Positions 28,565 through 36,533 of a stretch of DNA of 64,000 nt are shown here, one piece after another. A program made the translations under genes and the position numbers. The DNA comes from Bacillota bacterium (lineage in GTDB: Bacteria; Bacillota; Clostridia; Acetivibrionales; DSM-1351), in contig JAEWOH010000051.1 in the NCBI GenBank assembly GCA_023460955.1, positions 1 to 64,000 of the forward strand, read 5' to 3'. How positions within the stretch are numbered: the first letter of the stretch is position 1; each line of letters begins with the position of its first letter. The notes below the pieces were generated by a model. It was not told the DNA's origin and did no database searches. It worked only from the letters and a program-made list of their open reading frames with translations.

Positions 28565-28732
28565 GACACAGAAATGTTAATCAGAGTTAAGACGCAGGCT
28601 TATGAGGCTGGATTAATCAAAAAATCAGAGATGGACCATGTTGCTAAACAATGTGTGGATGAGTTGTTTAAGAAGTTTCCTATGATGGAGTATAAGGTAA
28701 AGAATATAGAAGAAAAAATTGCAGCAAATTAA
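28565..28732 (+). pseudogene. In-frame continuation of the ECF sigma gene after a stop codon
   Basis: Directly after the sigma-factor TAA the same frame continues for 55 sense codons to the TAA at 28730-28732, with a coding-like sequence (RVKTQAYEAGLIKKSEMDH, then VDELFKKFPMMEYKVKN). An ATG at 28574 exists but has no ribosome binding site. The simplest reading is a nonsense mutation splitting an originally longer C-terminal extension. A separate 52-aa peptide or stop-codon readthrough are alternatives. Confidence 0.55.
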
Positions 28733-28740
28733 ATGAATTC

Positions 28741-28771
28741 ACCGTAACCTTCCTTTTGTTTTTTTATCTAA
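28741..28771 (+). promoter_or_regulatory. Putative ECF-sigma promoter P1
   Basis: ACCGTAACCT (28741-28750) and ATCTAA (28766-28771), 15 nt apart. The same two boxes recur at 29131 with a 16-nt gap, both just upstream of small genes and downstream of the sigma gene. Part of the spacer is T-rich. An 11-bp inverted repeat (AACCTTCCTTT and AAAGGAAGGTT at 28790-28800) joins the -35 area with the ribosome binding site of the next gene. Confidence 0.65.
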
Positions 28772-28805
28772 GTATATAGATGAGAAATGAAAGGAAGGTT
28801 ATTTT

Positions 28806-29098
28806 ATGAGTACAGATTTATATATTGATGATTCTTTAAAGCGAAATATATTCCTTCTGGCGGGAATGAACATTCTTATGAGTTTACTGTCATTAGAAGT
28901 GAAGAGACCAAGAAGAAAATTAATCAGGAACTTTATAATATATATAAAATGAGAAGTAATATTCTTAATAACATCATTATTCGTAAAAAAATACTAAATC
29001 TTTCTCCAGAGGATAATGTCAATTCAATGCAGTCATTATTCTGGGCTATCCTTCAGCACAGCATAAGAGAATTGCCCCTAAGCCAATTAAAAAAATAA
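28806..29098 (+). pseudogene. Small frameshifted gene behind ECF promoter P1
   Basis: An ATG at 28806 with AAGGAAGG upstream begins MSTDLYIDDSLK and then runs into a short wrong frame (48 codons in total). Adding one base near 28841 links it to a frame encoding AKYIPSGGNEHSYEF, SEETKKKINQELYNIY and a helical tail ending at TAA 29096-29098, for a product of about 97 aa. No family is recognised. The coding quality of the second frame and the good ribosome binding site suggest a recent one-base deletion (or a sequencing error). Confidence 0.6.
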
Positions 29099-29130
29099 AC
29101 TGGTGTTGAAAGTAAAAATATTTTAAAATT

Positions 29131-29162
29131 ACCGTAACCTTATACTTAATTCTTATATCTAA
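29131..29162 (+). promoter_or_regulatory. Putative ECF-sigma promoter P2
   Basis: ACCGTAACCT (29131-29140) identical to P1, then ATCTAA (29157-29162) after 16 nt. It lies about 43 nt before the start of the 65-aa membrane protein gene. Confidence 0.65.
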
Positions 29163-29204
29163 ATATGTGAAAAACAAGTTTAAAGTATGAAAAGGGGAAT
29201 TATT

Positions 29205-29402
29205 ATGAAAATATTTTCAATCGTTATTTCTGTTATTACAGGGTTGCTTTTGTTGTCTACCCTAATATGTGGTTCATGGATAAAGGCTAAAAATTTGACA
29301 GATGCAGGGTCATTACAATTTCATATGCAAATTGGTATTACATCTGTGATTTTTGGATTAATATCTATCACATTGCTTATTATTATGGCAGCAACACGTT
29401 AA
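29205..29402 (+). CDS. Small two-helix membrane protein
   Basis: 65 aa with two hydrophobic helices (about residues 3-23 and 42-61) joined by a short polar loop containing a lysine-rich and an acidic residue pair. AAAGGGG (29190-29196) lies 8 nt before the ATG at 29205. An earlier ATG at 29187 overlaps that site and is disfavoured. It is the first gene behind ECF promoter P2, so it may be a stress-response membrane peptide. No family recognised. Confidence 0.6.
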   Translation: MKIFSIVISVITGLLLLSTLICGSWIKAKNLTDAGSLQFHMQIGITSVIFGLISITLLIIMAATR

Positions 29403-29449
29403 AACAACTCGTGCGAAGATATCTTTATGGATGACGGGAGGCTAGTTCC

Positions 29450-29596
29450 GTGAATTGTCAATGTTCAAAAAAGAAATGTGTAAGGCATGGAAATTGTATA
29501 GAGTGTAAGGCTTATCATACAGGTGGAAGGCGACTTCCATACTGTAAAGGAGGTAAGAGTATACTGGGAAAGTTATTGGAGCATATCAAAAGTTAA
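29450..29596 (+). CDS. Small cysteine-rich protein
   Basis: 48-aa protein starting at GTG 29450 with GGGAGG 8 nt upstream. The pattern is C-x-C-x4-C-x2-HG-x-C-x2-C-x2-YH, then LPYC, i.e. six or more cysteines with histidines, resembling widespread small zinc-binding clostridial proteins. The sequence is short but the motif density is far above chance. It lies 47 nt after the membrane peptide gene and is probably co-transcribed from P2. The last 74 bases overlap the next ORF in another frame. Confidence 0.65.
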   Translation: MNCQCSKKKCVRHGNCIECKAYHTGGRRLPYCKGGKSILGKLLEHIKS

Positions 29597-29876
29597 AAAG
29601 CATAATTTTACAGATACCCTCGGAGATTACAAAGTAAAACTGCCAAACCTCAAAAAACAATATAGAGCCATCAATAATGAGATTTTTATGCAAGGTAAAG
29701 ATAGGCTGTATATTCTATTTGATGCAAATATAGTAGAGAATTATAGAAAAAGAGTCTCGTGTAATATCGATTATAATAACATTAATGGACTTCAAGGGTT
29801 AGAATTGATTCTTACTTTTGATGTTAGGAAGCAAAATAAACTGAGCTTGAATGAGCTTTTGTGCCTAAAAGACTGA
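29523..29876 (+). CDS. Hypothetical protein overlapping the cysteine-rich gene
   Basis: Up to 117 aa, soluble, mixed charge, no recognised domain. The C-terminal part (YILFDANIVENYRKRVSCNIDYNN) looks like a real alpha/beta protein. The start is uncertain. GTG 29523 has no ribosome binding site. AAAGGAGG at 29547-29554 is well formed but is followed in this frame only by rare start codons. The 3' end is sound: the stop codon lies inside a terminator. It may be the last gene of the ECF-controlled group. Confidence 0.5.
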   Translation: MEGDFHTVKEVRVYWESYWSISKVKKHNFTDTLGDYKVKLPNLKKQYRAINNEIFMQGKDRLYILFDANIVENYRKRVSCNIDYNNINGLQGLELILTFDVRKQNKLSLNELLCLKD

Positions 29877-29900
29877 TGTGATTTTCTACATCAGTTTTTT
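29872..29900 (+). terminator. Rho-independent terminator of the ECF target group
   Basis: ACTGATGT / ACATCAGT stem (29872-29879 and 29888-29895) with a T-run. The stop codon of the upstream ORF is inside the left arm. Confidence 0.8.
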
Positions 29901-29943
29901 GCTTTTTACTGTGGACCCACTCAAGTTACATTATTGACTTATG

Positions 29944-29972
29944 TTGACATTAATTCCATTGTATAATAATAT
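29944..29972 (+). promoter_or_regulatory. Sigma-A promoter of the WG-repeat gene
   Basis: Perfect TTGACA (29944-29949), 17-nt spacer, TAATAT (29967-29972). A TATAAT five bases earlier is too close to the -35 box to pair with it. Confidence 0.6.
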
Positions 29973-30011
29973 GGGATATAATGTAAAAATAACTCTAAAT
30001 ATGGGGGGAAA

Positions 30012-31760
30012 ATGCACAAATTTAAACTAATATCATTACTGATAATACTATTAGTGTTACTTACTCAAGGAGTTTCAGTTGCAAAAGAAAGCGAATATAC
30101 AGTCAGAATCAATTTTCAATATGATGAAATATATCATCAGGCAAATGAGAAGCTTTACATAGTTCATCAAGGGGAAAATAAAAGTGCAGTTACAGATGAG
30201 AATGGTAAATTTCTGATAAAGCCCAGGACAGGTAGAATAGATATTTTTAATGAAGGATTGGCTCCCATTTGTATAAATAACAAGTATGGCTATATTAATA
30301 TGGCAGGTAAAATTGTGATATCACCAAAATGGGACTATGTTGATTCATTCTATGAAGGACGTGCTTGGGTTTACAATAACTATAAGTTTGGTTTTATTGA
30401 TACTAAAGGTAACTATGTCGTGCCACTCAAGTACGGTTATGTAGGGTATTTTTCAGATGGTGCTGCACCTGTTGTGGAGTGGCCTAGTCCTGGTTTCACA
30501 AAAGATTGGGATCTATTCGATGTATTTTCATATGGCAGAATAGCTGGTATGGGCAGATGGGGTCTTGTAGATAAGAATGGAAAGATTCTCATAAAACCGC
30601 AGTTTGAATCTATCATGCCTATAACAGGAAATGAAAAGTTATTTATTATCTCCACCGAAGCAAAGGGCGATTATAAATTTGGCTTTGTGGATAGTGCCGG
30701 AAAAACAATATTGAAACCTGTTTTGGATGGTATAACCTCCTTCGGCGAAGGGTGGAATTTAAGTGCTGTAAAGAAAAATGGTAAATGGGGGTTTATAGAT
30801 AGAACAGGTAAAATTGTGTCTGAATTTCTGTGGAGCAAAGAGCCAAAACCTATTGAAACACCAAGAAAATTATGGTTAGTGAGCGAAACTATTAATGATT
30901 CAACATTTTATGGTATTTTAGATGATAACTTGAAAGTTGTAAGTGAGACTAAGTGGAAAACTATAGAAGATTTTTACGATGGAGTGGCAATTGTAAGCAA
31001 CGATGATGAAGTTGGCTATATAACTGATGAAGGAAAAGAAATAGTTAATCCTCAGTGGTATGAAGTAAAAAGGTTCTATAAAGGGATTGCATGGGTATTA
31101 GGTTACCGAGACGAACCTGGAGGTACTGAAGATGAGCTTTATGAAGAAAAAACAATGAACTGCTGGCGTCCAATTGATAAAAAAGGTAATTACCTTAGCC
31201 TTACTGGTTGGAAGAGGGTAACTGATTTTACAAATGGATATGCCGCGGTTAGTAAAGAAGACGGAAAATCGGCAATAATTGATACAAATTTAAACAACTT
31301 ATGTGATTTAAATTATAATGTTGTGCATTGCCCATCAGGGAACTATTTTATTTTCTCCAAATATAACAAGTTCGGGCTAGTAGACAAGGCAGGTAAAGTT
31401 ATCAATAAAGCAGAGTGGTCGGAATATTCGGTCAGAGAGAGCCTCTCTGATGATGTTACCGCATATGTTATTAAAAGCAGTTGGGGTGGGAGTCAAACCG
31501 GTTTTTTAGGTAAATCAGGTAAGCTTATAGGTAATACTTTTTGGGATGGTGATGACAGTAATTCAATTGAACGAAAAGATTTATTGTTACCGGTAATGGT
31601 GAAGAATAAGTGGGGGCTACTAGATATAAAAAATGAAACTGTAGCTGTAACTCCACAGTTTGAGGAGATAAAATTTATGTTTAATAAAAATGGGAAAAGC
31701 ATATGGGAAGCCAAGAGGAACGGAAAGTTTGGGATTATAGAGGTAAAGCTGCCAACCTAA
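30012..31760 (+). CDS. Exported WG-repeat protein
   Basis: 582-aa protein with a signal peptide (about 25 residues). The mature protein is made of about 10 WG (KWG) repeats of 35-50 residues, recognised by KYGYINMAGKIVISPKW, KFGFIDTKGNYVVPLKY, KWGFIDRTGKIV and KFGLVDKAGKVI. WG repeats form beta-rich surface structures and are common in clostridial and Bacteroidetes extracellular proteins; no enzymatic role is known. It has its own promoter and a strong GGGGGG ribosome binding site. It precedes by 50 nt another exported protein, with which it may form an operon. Confidence 0.85.
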   Translation: MHKFKLISLLIILLVLLTQGVSVAKESEYTVRINFQYDEIYHQANEKLYIVHQGENKSAVTDENGKFLIKPRTGRIDIFNEGLAPICINNKYGYINMAGKIVISPKWDYVDSFYEGRAWVYNNYKFGFIDTKGNYVVPLKYGYVGYFSDGAAPVVEWPSPGFTKDWDLFDVFSYGRIAGMGRWGLVDKNGKILIKPQFESIMPITGNEKLFIISTEAKGDYKFGFVDSAGKTILKPVLDGITSFGEGWNLSAVKKNGKWGFIDRTGKIVSEFLWSKEPKPIETPRKLWLVSETINDSTFYGILDDNLKVVSETKWKTIEDFYDGVAIVSNDDEVGYITDEGKEIVNPQWYEVKRFYKGIAWVLGYRDEPGGTEDELYEEKTMNCWRPIDKKGNYLSLTGWKRVTDFTNGYAAVSKEDGKSAIIDTNLNNLCDLNYNVVHCPSGNYFIFSKYNKFGLVDKAGKVINKAEWSEYSVRESLSDDVTAYVIKSSWGGSQTGFLGKSGKLIGNTFWDGDDSNSIERKDLLLPVMVKNKWGLLDIKNETVAVTPQFEEIKFMFNKNGKSIWEAKRNGKFGIIEVKLPT

Positions 31761-31809
31761 GGCTGATGTTAAATGAAGTATAATACATTTTATAAAGGAA
31801 AGATAATTG

Positions 31810-33444
31810 ATGATAAAAAAGAGCTTTGTTGCAGTACTCTTAATTTGTACATTTTTATTGGGGACATCTCCTTCACTAGCTATTAAAGGAGATGCTGCGG
31901 GGACTTCTAGTTTTGAGTTTAAGGAAGATGCTCCATCAGCTTGGGCTAGAGAAGAAATTATTACTAAAATATCAAATGGAGTAGTGCCTGAAAAACTACA
32001 GAGAGGGTTTAAAAGACCCATAACAGTGGGTGAATATGCAGAGTTAAAATACAGTTGTAATAAAGATGCCCTTTCTGAATGGTTACTAGAACTTATACAT
32101 ATTGATGACGATTCGATAAACGACAGTTCCCCCGAATATGTAAAAAAAGCCTTTATATCAGGGCTAATTGATAGTGCTGACGAATTGGATAAAACAATGA
32201 CGAGAGAAGAGGCAGCACTTCGACTTGTTGGGCCAACAGACTGTATAGACGGAGAATTTACGAACATTGATACCACGGATTATGAAAGTATATCACCTGA
32301 TGCCATAGAAGCAGTTGGAGCTTACATCCAGCGTTTACCATCTGGAGATAATAAGTTTTATCCTAAAAAACGCTTAACAGTTGAAGAAGCCATTGCTGGT
32401 ATGTCTACATCAGATACAGATGGAATTCTGGGTTTTTCATATGGGGCTGATGGTCTATCTTCAGTAACAGTAAAAAAGAATTTTATTTCTTATGTTTTTT
32501 GTAATGCAACGGAATATGAAAGATATATAAGTGATTATGTTTGTCCTAGGATTGATACCATAGAGATAGCCGGAGGACGTCAGAGATTTGATGTGGGATA
32601 TGGTATTATTGAAATCGATGAAGCGAGTCTTACAGTGAACTATACACTAAAAAATAGTGTAACAAATATCCGGGAGCACGATGGAGCAAATGAAGCGTAT
32701 ACCTTTGGATTGGACAATTATAAGTCTGAGCCCAGAGAGTTAAAATACAACGAGATACCTAACCTTGAGATACAGCCTGACTCAATACATAAAAAGCTTT
32801 ATACTGAAATTGATAAGATTTTAAAAAAAATTATTAAGCAAAATATGACTCAGCAACAGAAAATAAAAGTCATACACGATTATGTAGTACAAAATATAAC
32901 ATATAGCGGAAGGGATACTGTTCTCAGTGGTGCTAGTGCCTTACAGGCTCTTAATTCCAAAAAAGGAGTATGTGCAAACTATGCATCCTTATTTTACTAT
33001 ATGTGTAAAAGGGCGGATATTCCTGTGAGATCCTTGCTTGACCGATCCACAGCTAGTTGGCATACTTGGAATTTAGTTTACGTAAATAACAAATGGCTTC
33101 ACGTAGATACCACATGGGACGATCAAAAAAACAAATTAATCTATGATTATTACCTAAAACAAACTGAGTTTATGATGAAATCCAGGATTTGGAGGGGGTT
33201 TGGATATCCAGATTACAATAAATATCCTAAAATAGACGGAATGAAAATTAAAACTACTATGGAATATAGAATATTCATGATGCAAAATGTAAACAGTGGG
33301 ACTTACAATATTAAATTCAGACTGCTGAATAAAAATATTGATAAGGATTATACGTTCTTATGTTTTTATTCATTCCTAAGATACACGCTGAAGTATGATT
33401 CAAAGAAAGATATATACATTTTGATAGGAGCTGATCCCAAATAA
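31810..33444 (+). CDS. Secreted transglutaminase-like protein with SLH-like N-terminal region
   Basis: 544-aa exported protein, signal peptide cut likely after SLA. The region after it (about residues 38-140; APSAWAREEI, VVPEKLQRGFKRPITVGEYAEL, TREEAALRL) resembles two SLH-type repeats that attach proteins to the cell wall. The C-terminal half is a transglutaminase-core domain with the catalytic triad C388 (KGVCANYASL), H418 (SWHTWNLV) and D433 (HVDTTWDD). Bacterial members act as cysteine proteases or amide cross-linkers; which applies here is unknown. The ATG at 31810 has AAAGGAAAG upstream. The TTG immediately before it is less likely. Confidence 0.85.
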   Translation: MIKKSFVAVLLICTFLLGTSPSLAIKGDAAGTSSFEFKEDAPSAWAREEIITKISNGVVPEKLQRGFKRPITVGEYAELKYSCNKDALSEWLLELIHIDDDSINDSSPEYVKKAFISGLIDSADELDKTMTREEAALRLVGPTDCIDGEFTNIDTTDYESISPDAIEAVGAYIQRLPSGDNKFYPKKRLTVEEAIAGMSTSDTDGILGFSYGADGLSSVTVKKNFISYVFCNATEYERYISDYVCPRIDTIEIAGGRQRFDVGYGIIEIDEASLTVNYTLKNSVTNIREHDGANEAYTFGLDNYKSEPRELKYNEIPNLEIQPDSIHKKLYTEIDKILKKIIKQNMTQQQKIKVIHDYVVQNITYSGRDTVLSGASALQALNSKKGVCANYASLFYYMCKRADIPVRSLLDRSTASWHTWNLVYVNNKWLHVDTTWDDQKNKLIYDYYLKQTEFMMKSRIWRGFGYPDYNKYPKIDGMKIKTTMEYRIFMMQNVNSGTYNIKFRLLNKNIDKDYTFLCFYSFLRYTLKYDSKKDIYILIGADPK

Positions 33445-33511
33445 GGTAAGTATAGATGGAAAAGAGATTAAAAAGTTAAATTAGTTGGATTATCAGTTTA
33501 TTAGGCTAGGT

Positions 33512-33540
33512 CCAGTCTATATAACCATTTCCAATACATT
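33512..33540 (+). repeat. Short diverged repeat, copy D
   Basis: CAGTCTATATAACCATTTCC followed by AATAC resembles the start of copies B and C (CAGTCTACATAACCA, then TTTCCAATA). Only about 30 bases remain. Confidence 0.35.
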
Positions 33541-33641
33541 AATTAAACCTTAAGGTTTTCATAAGAAATTACTTATAATATAATTTTTATTTTCTGTACT
33601 ATAATAAGTATTGAAGTAGTGGGGAAGAAGGTGCAGAATTA

Positions 33642-33830
33642 ATGAGTACCAAAATTTTAGTTGTGGATGATGAACATTCAATAGCGGATTTGATTGAAGT
33701 TTATTTAAAAAATGAGGGATTTACAATATACAAATTTTATAACGGTCAAGATGCGCTAATGTGTGTTGAGTCGGAACAGCTGGAACTGGCGATACTTGAT
33801 GTAATGCTGCCGGATATTGACGGTTGGTGA
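33642..33830 (+). pseudogene. Truncated response regulator receiver domain
   Basis: 62 codons encode the start of an OmpR-type receiver: ILVVDDEHSIADLIEVYL (acidic pocket) and LAILDVMLPDIDGW with the phospho-acceptor Asp (residue 53). Reading then stops at TGA, exactly where a hairpin begins. Half the receiver and the whole output domain are absent, and no partner kinase is near. GTACC-like upstream DNA and a GGGGAAGAAGG site remain. This is the relic of a two-component gene cut by a rearrangement. Confidence 0.8.
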
Positions 33831-33862
33831 GGGGCCTTATTCCAAAATGGTTTTCAGGCCCC
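33831..33862. repeat. Inverted repeat at the truncation point of the receiver gene
   Basis: GGGGCCT (33831-33837) and AGGCCCC (33856-33862) form a perfect 7-bp stem with an 18-nt loop, starting the base after the premature TGA. It has no T-run on either strand, so it is not an ordinary terminator. It could be the trace of the event that removed the gene's 3' part. Confidence 0.5.
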
Positions 33863-33900
33863 ATGTAAAGAATTTATCAAGGTGATTCCTAAGTCAAGAA

Positions 33901-35352
33901 TCATAGAACAATCTCAAAAATAGTACCCTTATTATAGTCAGTTACATTCATAGAGCCATAAACGCCAAGGTATAGTCTTGTCTGATCAGAATTTGTTCCC
34001 AAGCTGACATAATAGGAGGATTGTGAGCCAAAATTATAATCAGTTTCTATAACACCAAAATCATTCAGCATACAATCGTCTCGTGACGACGAAGTATAGG
34101 CTAAAACTCCTCTGACCGGAGGTGGGGCTCCTTCATTCCCTGCAAAATCTGTGAATACAACACATTTTTTTAGAACTGACAAATCACTCCCTGCATAAGC
34201 TTGCACTCCCGTCAGTGCAGTTCCACCAAACTTATCTTTCCGTGGATCATTATGGTAATAGCATGTTAGAGGTTGCTGGCGCTTCACTGAAGCTTTTATT
34301 GCATCATTATAATAAGCAATAGTTAGATTCTCCAATTTATTGTTCTCCGAACATTCCTTTATAATAGTAGTAGGGAATGCACCTTCCCAACCCCGCCAGC
34401 CAAAGTTAATAAATTTTTCAAGGTTGATTTCTGATTGCATTAAGTAAGCTTGAACGAGCTGTGTTACCGGTATTGGTTTATAATCATCAAATGAAAAAAT
34501 TGACTCTACAAGATCCTGTCCCACGATTCCTACATATTTAGTATATTCCTTATTATTTTTTAGGTATGATATACCAGTAATATTGCGGACTCCTTTAGCT
34601 ATAACAGTAAGAATGTCCTGAATAGTCATTGGAAGCTCATTAAACCGAGTTACAACTGTCGGATTATGGGTGGAGGTATTTTTATTTACATCAATTTCAA
34701 TTATTTTACCTGCAAGCTCCATATCATCCTGACTAAGATTAAACGGGTCATAGCCTGAACCACCGTCTCCGGTTGTTAAAACAAGTTTTCCTGTTTCAGG
34801 AGAGAAGTTTAAGCTATTAACACCATTATGGTTGAAAAATGGTCTTCTTATATTTAGTAGCGTTCGACGCTTTGTAGGTTCACCATCCGATTGTACAACC
34901 CATTCTTCTACAGTATCAATATGATCATATTGAATCTCCCTATTAGTCCATTTTAAGGTTAAGGTTTTGGGGTCACAGGGGTCTGGAGCAAAAAATTCAG
35001 GCAGTGCATCTCTCCCTTGCCTTGAAACTTTTGTTATAGCGCCTGGACCTTGTGTTCCTGCTAATGAATAATGAAGGTAAAAAAGTCCATTATTATTAAA
35101 TTCGGGATGAAATGCTAGTCCAACCAGTCCCCGTTCATCGTAGCCACTACCCGAAACTCCTAATTTTAGGATACGTGGGCGGATATCCAAAAAGGTCCTA
35201 ATTACTCCATTTCCAATGTAATAGATTTCTCCTATCTGAGTTGCAGTGAATAGTCTTTCAGTTGAGTCTCCCGGAAGTATAGCTGTTTTTATTACTGTAG
35301 TTAAATTTATATTATTAACAATAGGTTTAAATTTAACCTTGATTTTTTTCAC
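33901..35352 (-). CDS. Glucose/sorbosone dehydrogenase-like beta-propeller protein
   Basis: 483-aa protein of the soluble PQQ-dependent sugar dehydrogenase (GSDH) family. Typical pieces are ERLFTATQIGEIYYI, DERGLVGLAFHPEF (family signature), NHNGVNSLNFSPETGKL, TTGDGGSGYDPFN, INFGWRGWEG and FTDFAGNEG. In GSDH enzymes a histidine near GLAFHP and the TGDGG calcium loop serve cofactor binding; both are present. It lacks a signal peptide, unlike most relatives, so it would stay in the cytoplasm or be packaged otherwise (for instance in the spore). PQQ dependence is not shown. The start is GTG 35352 with AGGAG 12 nt upstream. Transcribed opposite to its neighbours. Confidence 0.75.
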   Translation of the reverse strand: MKKIKVKFKPIVNNINLTTVIKTAILPGDSTERLFTATQIGEIYYIGNGVIRTFLDIRPRILKLGVSGSGYDERGLVGLAFHPEFNNNGLFYLHYSLAGTQGPGAITKVSRQGRDALPEFFAPDPCDPKTLTLKWTNREIQYDHIDTVEEWVVQSDGEPTKRRTLLNIRRPFFNHNGVNSLNFSPETGKLVLTTGDGGSGYDPFNLSQDDMELAGKIIEIDVNKNTSTHNPTVVTRFNELPMTIQDILTVIAKGVRNITGISYLKNNKEYTKYVGIVGQDLVESIFSFDDYKPIPVTQLVQAYLMQSEINLEKFINFGWRGWEGAFPTTIIKECSENNKLENLTIAYYNDAIKASVKRQQPLTCYYHNDPRKDKFGGTALTGVQAYAGSDLSVLKKCVVFTDFAGNEGAPPPVRGVLAYTSSSRDDCMLNDFGVIETDYNFGSQSSYYVSLGTNSDQTRLYLGVYGSMNVTDYNKGTIFEIVL

Positions 35353-35570
35353 TTATTATCTCACTCCTGCAGATTGTTTCCTTATATCAGAGTATGATGG
35401 GACTGTTCCATTAGTACCATAAGGGTGAGAGTTTGATTAGGGTTTTAAATAAAAAATTCTGCTATTGCTTTTCGTTAATTCAATACCCTTTACAAGTAAC
35501 TTTCCTTAAGAATATTACATAAATATATAAAAGACCTTTTACTATACCTCTGATAAGGAGCTTTTTATAA

Positions 35571-36083
35571 ATGAAAAAAATTAATAAGATTTGTACAGGT
35601 GGAATTCTCACCGCCATAACTGTAATTTTTCAGTCAGCACCTGTTTTTTTACCTGTTTTAGGGATGGCCTTAAGCCCTCTAAGTACATTGCCTGTCTTAT
35701 TAGCTGCAGTTTTAGAAATTCCTGTTGGATTGGTGGTTTTAATATCATCCGCATTAATTGTTTTTGCAATCAGCCCTCAGGAGGGCATGATTTTGCTACT
35801 AACTACAGGGCCCCTTGGAATTATAATCGGGTCTTTACTGCTTAGAAGGCGATTTTTCTTTACGCTGTTAATATCAACGGGTACTCTATTTACCGGAGTA
35901 GTTGTATTAAATTATGTGGTCGGTATACCTGCATTTGGAGATTTTTCAGACTCATTTTCATTATCTATGCTTCTGTTCTTTCTACTATTTACATTTTTAT
36001 ATTCCGGCCTTTGGACTCTTGCGGGCAAAAAGTTTATTGGCAAGCTCAAAAAATCAACCATTTTTCAAACCTACTTCAAGTAA
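35571..36083 (+). CDS. Small polytopic membrane protein
   Basis: 170 aa with about five hydrophobic segments and a positively charged RRRFFF turn near residue 92. AAGGAG lies 11 nt before the ATG. The pattern of short helices with Pro and Gly (PVFLPVLGMALSPLSTLP) resembles substrate-binding S components or YybS-like proteins, but I see no decisive motif and no adjacent transporter genes. Function unknown. Confidence 0.6.
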   Translation: MKKINKICTGGILTAITVIFQSAPVFLPVLGMALSPLSTLPVLLAAVLEIPVGLVVLISSALIVFAISPQEGMILLLTTGPLGIIIGSLLLRRRFFFTLLISTGTLFTGVVVLNYVVGIPAFGDFSDSFSLSMLLFFLLFTFLYSGLWTLAGKKFIGKLKKSTIFQTYFK

Positions 36084-36292
36084 GTTATTTTATCTGATAA
36101 AGTTTCAAAATTTTGACTATTTCACAAATTATTGCTATTATTAATAACATATTTGTATTTAAATTTTTGTAGTCATTTTTAAATGATTTTCTTATAGTTA
36201 CTACAACTTATCACAAAATTTTTAGCCTTTGGTTAATTCTATGTGGAGTCATAATTTTATATTAAAAGACCTGATCAAAAGGGGGAAGATAG

Positions 36293-36520
36293 ATGACATT
36301 TGGAAGCGTAATAATTCTTTTAGTTTTTGCGATAATTTTAATTTTGGCTGTAATGGCTATAATCCGAGGCTTTAAAGGTATCAAAATGAGTAAACGTTTT
36401 GAAACAACCAAAAAGGTGAAATTTGGTTACTGGATGCTTTCGGCAGTACATATGTGGGTAGGAATCTTAATTACTTTGTGTTACTTGATTGCAGGATTAC
36501 TAATTTTAACTAACATATAA
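36293..36520 (+). CDS. Small two-helix membrane protein
   Basis: 75 aa with hydrophobic helices at about residues 5-25 and 50-72 separated by a basic loop (KMSKRFETTKKVKFGYW). GGGGGAAG lies 7 nt upstream of the ATG. It is followed 13 nt later by a second small membrane protein, so the two are probably co-translated. No family recognised. Confidence 0.6.
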   Translation: MTFGSVIILLVFAIILILAVMAIIRGFKGIKMSKRFETTKKVKFGYWMLSAVHMWVGILITLCYLIAGLLILTNI

Positions 36521-36533
36521 AGGATGTGATAGT

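Noticed and set aside
31620..32276. Minus-strand ORF of 218 codons across the WG-repeat and transglutaminase-like genes
   Set aside because: It runs antisense to two convincing genes with signal peptides, is Ser/Leu/Ile-rich as shadow frames are, and has no start signal.
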